Below, in pieces: positions 6,927-11,242 of a stretch of 11,242 nt of DNA. Under the pieces are notes generated by a model. The model saw only the letters and a list, made by a program, of their open reading frames with translations. It was not told the DNA's origin and did no database searches. The translations under genes were made by a program, and so were the position numbers. Source of the stretch: an uncultured Bacteroidota bacterium (GTDB taxonomy: Bacteria > Bacteroidota > Bacteroidia > UBA7662); NCBI GenBank assembly GCA_903908015.1, contig CAIVQI010000255.1:1-11242 (forward strand). The letters run 5' to 3'. Numbering within the stretch: position 1 is the stretch's first letter; each line of letters begins with the position of its first letter.

Positions 6927-8603
6927 ATGACCCCGCTGGGAAGATTTTTCCGATTGCTTCGTGAATTTGGACCCGAAATTCGTCAGCTCTACTCCTATGC
7001 CCTGCTCAACGGTCTCATCTCGCTGAGTCTGCCGCTCGGACTTCAAGCCGTTATTCAATTTCTGATGACCGGCCAGCTCTCGACCTCAGTTTACGTTCTC
7101 GTATTTCTGGTGGTGGGCGGTCTCCTTTTCAGTGGCTGGATGAACATCATGCAACTCATCACCAGTGAACACATTCGCAAACACATTGTGGTACGCGGCG
7201 CATTCGACTTCATTCACCGCTTGCCCCGCCTGCAACTCGAGAAAATCGCCAAAAAACACGTGCCCGAACTGATGAACCGCTTTTTCGACATCATTGCCAT
7301 CGAAAAAGGAATGCAAAAGCTGCTCATGGATTTTAGTACGGCCACCCTACAGCTGTTGCTTGGGCTCATGCTTCTGGCCCTCTATCACCCCGTTTTCATC
7401 GTATTGGCGGTCATCATTTTTGTGCTTATCTATCTTGTTGTCCGCTACACCGGCGAAAGGGGACTCAAACTAAGCCTGGAAACATCCAAGCACAAATATG
7501 ACCTCGTATTCCGTATGGAGGTGATGGCCGGCCTGTTGAACACCCTCAAATTGATGCCAAGTCACGCCCCAGGACGCGCTTACATCGACCGGCAACTTGG
7601 GCAGTACCTGGAATCACGCGAGAAGCACTTCGCCATTCTCAAAATGCAATACTGGGGTTTGGTGTTGATGAAGGCGCTCATGGCCTTTTTCCTCTTGATC
7701 ATCGGCGCCGTGCTCCTGAAAGAGGAACGCATCAACCTGGGTCAATTTGTGGCCGCTGAAATCATCGTACTCCTTATTATGTCGGCCACAGAAAAAATAA
7801 TTTTTCAAATCGACGGGGTGTATGACCTGCTTACTTCCATTGAGAAAGTGGGACAAATCACCGAGTTACCGATGCACGAGGAACCTACCTATGCCGAGGG
7901 AGGCTTGTCGCGATCGCTCGCAGGGCCCATTCGCCTTGAGATTCGGTCCCTGCGTTTCCAATACGACGATTCAGCGGAACCCCTCATCAATAACCTTGAC
8001 CTCAACCTTCAGCCAGGCGATAAAGTGGCTATATCCGGGCGGAACGGTGCAGGACGGTCTACCCTCATCAAGCTCATTACCAGACTCTATGAACCCCCAC
8101 CGCAAACCGTGTTTGTGAACGGATTCGCGCTGGAACACATCAACCCAACCGAATTATATGTGCGTATGGGCCATTGCCTGCAGAGCGAGGAAGTGATGAT
8201 GGGCAGCCTGTTCGAGAACATTGACCTTGGCCGTGGGTACAGTGCCGATGAGGTACAAGCGGCCATCGCCCGCGTTGGTTTAGAGGAGGCCACCCGAAAA
8301 CTCCCACAGGGCATGTATACCATCCTTTCATCGGACGCCAAACCCCTATCGCCCAGTCTGGGCAAGCGCGTCATCCTGGCCCGTTGTTTGGTGAGCCAAC
8401 CCGAGCTGCTGGTATATGAAGACGTATTTAGTGGGATGACGGCCGACGAGAAAAATCCTCTCTATGAACTCCTTGCCGGGGGGCCATGGACCTTGGTGGC
8501 TTGCACTAACGATCAGGATCTGGTGGCCAAATGCACCAGGAAACTGTGGATGGATGCGGGCCGAATCCTCAATTCCCCGCCATCCGAAGCAACCAAACAC
8601 TGA
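6927..8603 (+). CDS. ABC exporter (fused permease and ATPase) with a divergent ATP-binding site
   Basis: A 558-aa half-size ABC exporter of the type I secretion kind. Residues about 1-310 form the membrane domain, with hydrophobic segments near 24-46, 55-76, 137-172 (two), 243-265 and 272-293. There is no N-terminal C39 peptidase domain, so it is not a leader-cleaving bacteriocin exporter. The nucleotide-binding domain covers about 335-550. Y346 fits the A-loop and Q419 the Q-loop, but other sites are off consensus. Walker A is GRNGAGRS (371-378) with Arg377 in place of the usual Lys. The signature reads LSPSLGKR (474-481) instead of LSGGQ(R/K)QR. Walker B ends in Glu498-Asp499 instead of Asp-Glu, and the H-loop has Asn528 instead of His. 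Some of this may be family-wide in Bacteroidota exporters of this group (from memory); the Walker A Arg is harder to explain that way. It should pair with the HlyD-type and TolC-type proteins just downstream in a trans-envelope channel. The substrate is unknown. Confidence 0.95.
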   Translation: MTPLGRFFRLLREFGPEIRQLYSYALLNGLISLSLPLGLQAVIQFLMTGQLSTSVYVLVFLVVGGLLFSGWMNIMQLITSEHIRKHIVVRGAFDFIHRLPRLQLEKIAKKHVPELMNRFFDIIAIEKGMQKLLMDFSTATLQLLLGLMLLALYHPVFIVLAVIIFVLIYLVVRYTGERGLKLSLETSKHKYDLVFRMEVMAGLLNTLKLMPSHAPGRAYIDRQLGQYLESREKHFAILKMQYWGLVLMKALMAFFLLIIGAVLLKEERINLGQFVAAEIIVLLIMSATEKIIFQIDGVYDLLTSIEKVGQITELPMHEEPTYAEGGLSRSLAGPIRLEIRSLRFQYDDSAEPLINNLDLNLQPGDKVAISGRNGAGRSTLIKLITRLYEPPPQTVFVNGFALEHINPTELYVRMGHCLQSEEVMMGSLFENIDLGRGYSADEVQAAIARVGLEEATRKLPQGMYTILSSDAKPLSPSLGKRVILARCLVSQPELLVYEDVFSGMTADEKNPLYELLAGGPWTLVACTNDQDLVAKCTRKLWMDAGRILNSPPSEATKH

Positions 8604-8610
8604 CCAAACC

Positions 8611-9963
8611 ATGCTCACCATTTCCAACCAGCCCATTCTCAGGGAGGAGCAACTGGATCAGTATCGTTCCTACCGCCACCTCACCGAAAACAAGCCGCCC
8701 GATCGTTTTCGGAAAATCGTCTTGGGCCTCACCTTGGCTTTCGTGCTCTTCACTTTTCTCCCGTGGACCCAAAACATACGGTCGCGTGGACAAATCACAG
8801 CCCTAAGGCCTGATCAGCGTCCGCAAACCCTTCAATCTGTGATTGGTGGTCGGATCGAACACTGGTATGTGGCAGAGGGGGATACGGTCCGAAAAGGAGA
8901 CACCCTCTTGCACATTTCGGAGATCAAGGAAGACTACTTCGACACCCTTCTGCTCGACAATACACGCAGGCAAATCCAGGCCGGTGCCTCCACCGTGGGC
9001 TCCTATGAGTCGAAAATCAACGCCCTGCGCGCGCAACTCAAGGCCCTGGATGCCACCCGAATCAATAAAATCAAACAAGCCTCCATTCAGCTTGCCCAAA
9101 CGCGTTTGAAGGTAAACAGCGATAGTTCAGAACTGCAGGCCGCAATGATGCAGGAGAACATCACCCAACAGCAGTACAAGCGCTCACGTGAGCTTTATGA
9201 AGGTGGATTGCAACCCCTTACCGAATATGAGGCACGTCGCCAACGGGCACAAGAAGCCGAGGCCCGCCGCATAACGGTAGAAAATCGCGTGCTGGCAAGT
9301 CGCAACGCCATACTCGATGCCGAAATGGAACTCACCACACTCGAAAATGAATTTCAGGAGAAAATTGCCAAAGTGAGCAGTGAGCTATTTGAGACCGAAA
9401 CTGCTTTATTCAAATCACGGGCCAGCCTCGACAAACTTGGCAATCAATACGCGAATTATGCGGTACGAAGTGGTCTCTATTGGTTACTGGCCCCACAAGA
9501 CGGTGTAATTACCCAAGCGAGGAAGACGGGCTTGGGCGAACTGGTGAGTGCCGGTGAAGAAATAGTGAGCATTGCCCCCATACACCCCAGTCTGGCCGTT
9601 GAAATGTATGTTCGTCCGGTCGACATCCCCCTCCTTCACAAAAAACAAAAGGTACGCTTCCTGTTTGATGGATGGCCAGCGGTGGTTTTTAGTGGATGGC
9701 CGGGCATTTCATTTGGTACATTTGGCGGAACGGTGATCGCTGTCGATCCATTCACCAGTAAGAATGGACTCTACCGCGTATTAGTGTCGCCCGATCCCGA
9801 TGATAAGCCCTGGCCTGCTGCACTCCGTGTGGGTAGCGGTGCCAGTGGCATCGCCTTGCTCAACGACGTACCCATTTGGTATGAAATCTGGCGCCAACTC
9901 AATGGTTTCCCGCCCGATTATTACGAGATGAAAGAGGCCCCAGCCGAGAAAAAGCCTGCTTGA
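8611..9963 (+). CDS. HlyD-family membrane fusion (periplasmic adaptor) protein
   Basis: A 450-aa protein starting 7 nt after the ABC exporter stop. The frame is open upstream to 8464 inside the exporter gene, but the ATG at 8611 gives the expected architecture. A short cytoplasmic N-terminus (1-35) is followed by one transmembrane segment (about 37-53, 'IVLGLTLAFVLFTFLPW'). The first half of a biotinyl-lipoyl-like hairpin domain is at about 74-102 ('VIGGRIEHWYVAEGDTVRKG', 'DTLL'). A long alpha-helical coiled coil spans about 118-285, and the lipoyl domain closes at about 291-322 ('LLAPQDGVITQARKTGLGEL'). A beta-barrel and membrane-proximal region then runs to the end. The C-terminal 'PIWYEIWRQLNGFPPDYY' is, from memory, typical of the Bacteroidota members of this family. 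It bridges the inner-membrane ABC protein and the outer-membrane channel encoded on either side. No missing core segment is evident. Confidence 0.95.
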   Translation: MLTISNQPILREEQLDQYRSYRHLTENKPPDRFRKIVLGLTLAFVLFTFLPWTQNIRSRGQITALRPDQRPQTLQSVIGGRIEHWYVAEGDTVRKGDTLLHISEIKEDYFDTLLLDNTRRQIQAGASTVGSYESKINALRAQLKALDATRINKIKQASIQLAQTRLKVNSDSSELQAAMMQENITQQQYKRSRELYEGGLQPLTEYEARRQRAQEAEARRITVENRVLASRNAILDAEMELTTLENEFQEKIAKVSSELFETETALFKSRASLDKLGNQYANYAVRSGLYWLLAPQDGVITQARKTGLGELVSAGEEIVSIAPIHPSLAVEMYVRPVDIPLLHKKQKVRFLFDGWPAVVFSGWPGISFGTFGGTVIAVDPFTSKNGLYRVLVSPDPDDKPWPAALRVGSGASGIALLNDVPIWYEIWRQLNGFPPDYYEMKEAPAEKKPA

Positions 9964-9972
9964 TCGCACGAC

Positions 9973-11242
9973 ATGATGATGCATCCCGCTGCCGTTTTGT
10001 CGACCCGCTTCATCATGACCACCTTCTGGGTGCTCTTTCATCTATGGGCACAGGGGGGGAGTCATTGGATGTCGGCATCAGCATCGGTACACGCAGATGG
10101 GTCGCACTACCCAGCCATCCCAACCATCTGTCGTACCAACGGAAAATCAGCTTTTTCGGGCTCCGATTCGGCTTTGCAGTCGCGAATCACTAGATTTCAC
10201 TCAGGGCTTGGCCCTGATGACACACTTCACTTGGCCGACTACCTCGCGCGGGTATACCTCCATCATCCTGTGGCCCGCCAATCGGACCTCTTGGTGCGCA
10301 TAGGATGGGCACGTGTGCAGGAGGCTAAAGGGGCTTTTGACCCGCGACTCAACTTAAAATGGGCTGAAAAATCATCAACGGATAAACTGTCGTATGACAT
10401 GGCTGATGCCGGATTCAGTTGGACCTCCCCCATCGGAGTTCAGACCTACGGAAGCTGGGAGCGCAACACCGGTAGTTCGGTGAACCCCTACGACATCACC
10501 ACACCCGAAGGTCAGTGGATGGCGGGCGTACGCATCCCCATAACCCGTGAAGGTTGGGTTAACCGCCGACGAACCGACCTCCAATCGGCCCGCCTTTTCG
10601 CTGAATCGACTTTATTCGACCAGCAATTGATGCTCAATGACCTCCTCCACAAAGCCGCCAAGTCGTTTTTTGAGTGGGAAACAGCCCACAGACAGCTGCG
10701 CATCTACCAAGAGGCCCTGGAAATATCAGATACAATTCTTTCCAATGTGCGCACCGCATGGCTTTTGGGGGAACGAGCCGCCATCGATACCACCGAAGCC
10801 TCGATGCAGCGCCTCACCTGGCTCCAAAAGTGGCAACAAACCCAAACCAAACTGATCGAATACCGCTTTGAAGCGGCCTATTACCTGTGGGACAGTACCC
10901 ATCAGCTGTATTTGCAATCGCTTCCGTTTGTGCCTTTTACCGATCAATTTGCTGCCCCCCCACAACTTGATTCGTCGCTGATGAGCCGATGGTTGCAAGA
11001 GCATCCTCAGTTGGCGCGGCAGGATTTGGGGATTGATCGGCAAAAACTGGAAGAGCGCTGGCTGGCAAGCCGTCTGCTGCCCGGCGTAGAATGGGAAATG
11101 GGCCGCGTCCAGGGCCTACCTCAGGTGGATGGCAGCAGTCCGGCCCTGCAATCGATGTCGCGCCTTCAGGTGACCCTCCCCCTCTTCCTTCGTTCCGAGC
11201 GCGGCGCACTCAAAGCCCGTCGCGCGCAAATCGAACAGGCCG
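9973..11242 (+). CDS. TolC-family outer membrane efflux protein, C-terminus outside the window
   Basis: The frame is open from the ATG at 9973 to the right edge, giving 423 complete codons and no stop. It starts 9 nt after the HlyD-type gene, third in the operon. Three ATGs stand in a row (9973, 9976, 9979); another at 10015 would begin directly at a signal-like stretch (MTTFWVLFHLWAQG), so the exact start is uncertain. After a poorly conserved segment of about 50 residues, the first TolC-type helix begins near 84 ('LHLADYLARVYLHHP', then 'QEAKGAFDPRLNLKW' at 116-130). Beta-strand sections include 'AGFSWTSPIGVQTYGSWERN' (146-165) and 'MAGVRIPITREGWVNRRRTD' (183-202). The long tunnel helices follow from about 203. 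This is the first OEP repeat and the start of the second. It is expected to form the trimeric outer-membrane exit duct for the exporter. No internal damage is visible. Confidence 0.93.
   Translation, partial: MMMHPAAVLSTRFIMTTFWVLFHLWAQGGSHWMSASASVHADGSHYPAIPTICRTNGKSAFSGSDSALQSRITRFHSGLGPDDTLHLADYLARVYLHHPVARQSDLLVRIGWARVQEAKGAFDPRLNLKWAEKSSTDKLSYDMADAGFSWTSPIGVQTYGSWERNTGSSVNPYDITTPEGQWMAGVRIPITREGWVNRRRTDLQSARLFAESTLFDQQLMLNDLLHKAAKSFFEWETAHRQLRIYQEALEISDTILSNVRTAWLLGERAAIDTTEASMQRLTWLQKWQQTQTKLIEYRFEAAYYLWDSTHQLYLQSLPFVPFTDQFAAPPQLDSSLMSRWLQEHPQLARQDLGIDRQKLEERWLASRLLPGVEWEMGRVQGLPQVDGSSPALQSMSRLQVTLPLFLRSERGALKARRAQIEQA

Noticed and set aside
6658..6930. 90-aa open frame bridging the regulator and the ABC gene
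   Set aside because: It overlaps the regulator C-terminus and the intergenic AT-rich region, with composition unlike a protein and no recognisable motif.
6927..7300. C39 peptidase domain at the exporter N-terminus
   Set aside because: The protein begins directly with the membrane domain; no Cys/His peptidase motifs are present.
8464..8610. N-terminal extension of the HlyD-type protein into the ABC gene
   Set aside because: The extra 49 residues overlap the ABC coding sequence out of frame; the ATG at 8611 gives the normal HlyD layout.

Overview
The window looks like chromosomal DNA of a member of the Bacteroidota. The GC content is moderate (by eye somewhat above 50%), and starts generally lack a clear Shine-Dalgarno sequence. 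Every recognisable family has a Bacteroidota flavour: FGE-sulfatase-like secreted proteins with the conserved stretches 'YGCD.N.NGV.DE..DG' and 'LR..TE.E.EKA.RG', PKD-like domains of the 'SGQGS...NDCG' type, a membrane-anchored LuxR-like HTH protein with the 'NKEIAQLRNIS...RLRKKLGL' signature, and a three-part type I export operon. The lineage is inferred from these motifs and not from a marker gene.

Left half (1-5712), minus strand: two tandem paralogous genes coding for very large secreted proteins. Reading in transcription order, the first (5712-2704, 1002 aa) and the second (2707 to beyond the left edge, 902 aa visible) overlap by ATGA and are almost certainly co-transcribed. Both have a signal peptide, a Bacteroidota-type N-terminal domain, an FGE-sulfatase (SUMF1/C-type-lectin-like) domain without the catalytic cysteines of true formylglycine-generating enzyme, a PKD-like domain and a long glycine-rich domain. 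The order differs: in the second protein the glycine-rich domain follows the FGE and PKD-like domains, whereas in the first it sits inside the FGE domain and the protein stops after the PKD-like domain.

Centre (5713-5927): a divergent intergenic region with a 10-bp perfect palindrome. Next, on the plus strand, is a membrane-anchored, coiled-coil, LuxR-like HTH regulator (5928-6761) that looks like the C-terminal half of the TPR-TM-HTH regulators of Bacteroidota without the sensor half.

Right half (6927-11242), plus strand: a compact ABC exporter / HlyD-type membrane fusion protein / TolC-type outer membrane protein operon with gaps of 7 and 9 nt. This is a complete type I secretion or efflux chain whose last gene runs off the right edge. 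The nucleotide-binding domain of the ABC protein departs from consensus at Walker A, the signature, Walker B and the H-loop.

A working picture, which is inference, is that the regulator controls the divergent surface/secreted protein genes, the exporter, or both. Nothing in the sequence proves that the exporter handles the glycine-rich proteins. They carry N-terminal signal peptides and lack RTX repeats, which argues against it. No tRNA, rRNA, CRISPR array, insertion sequence or integrase was seen.
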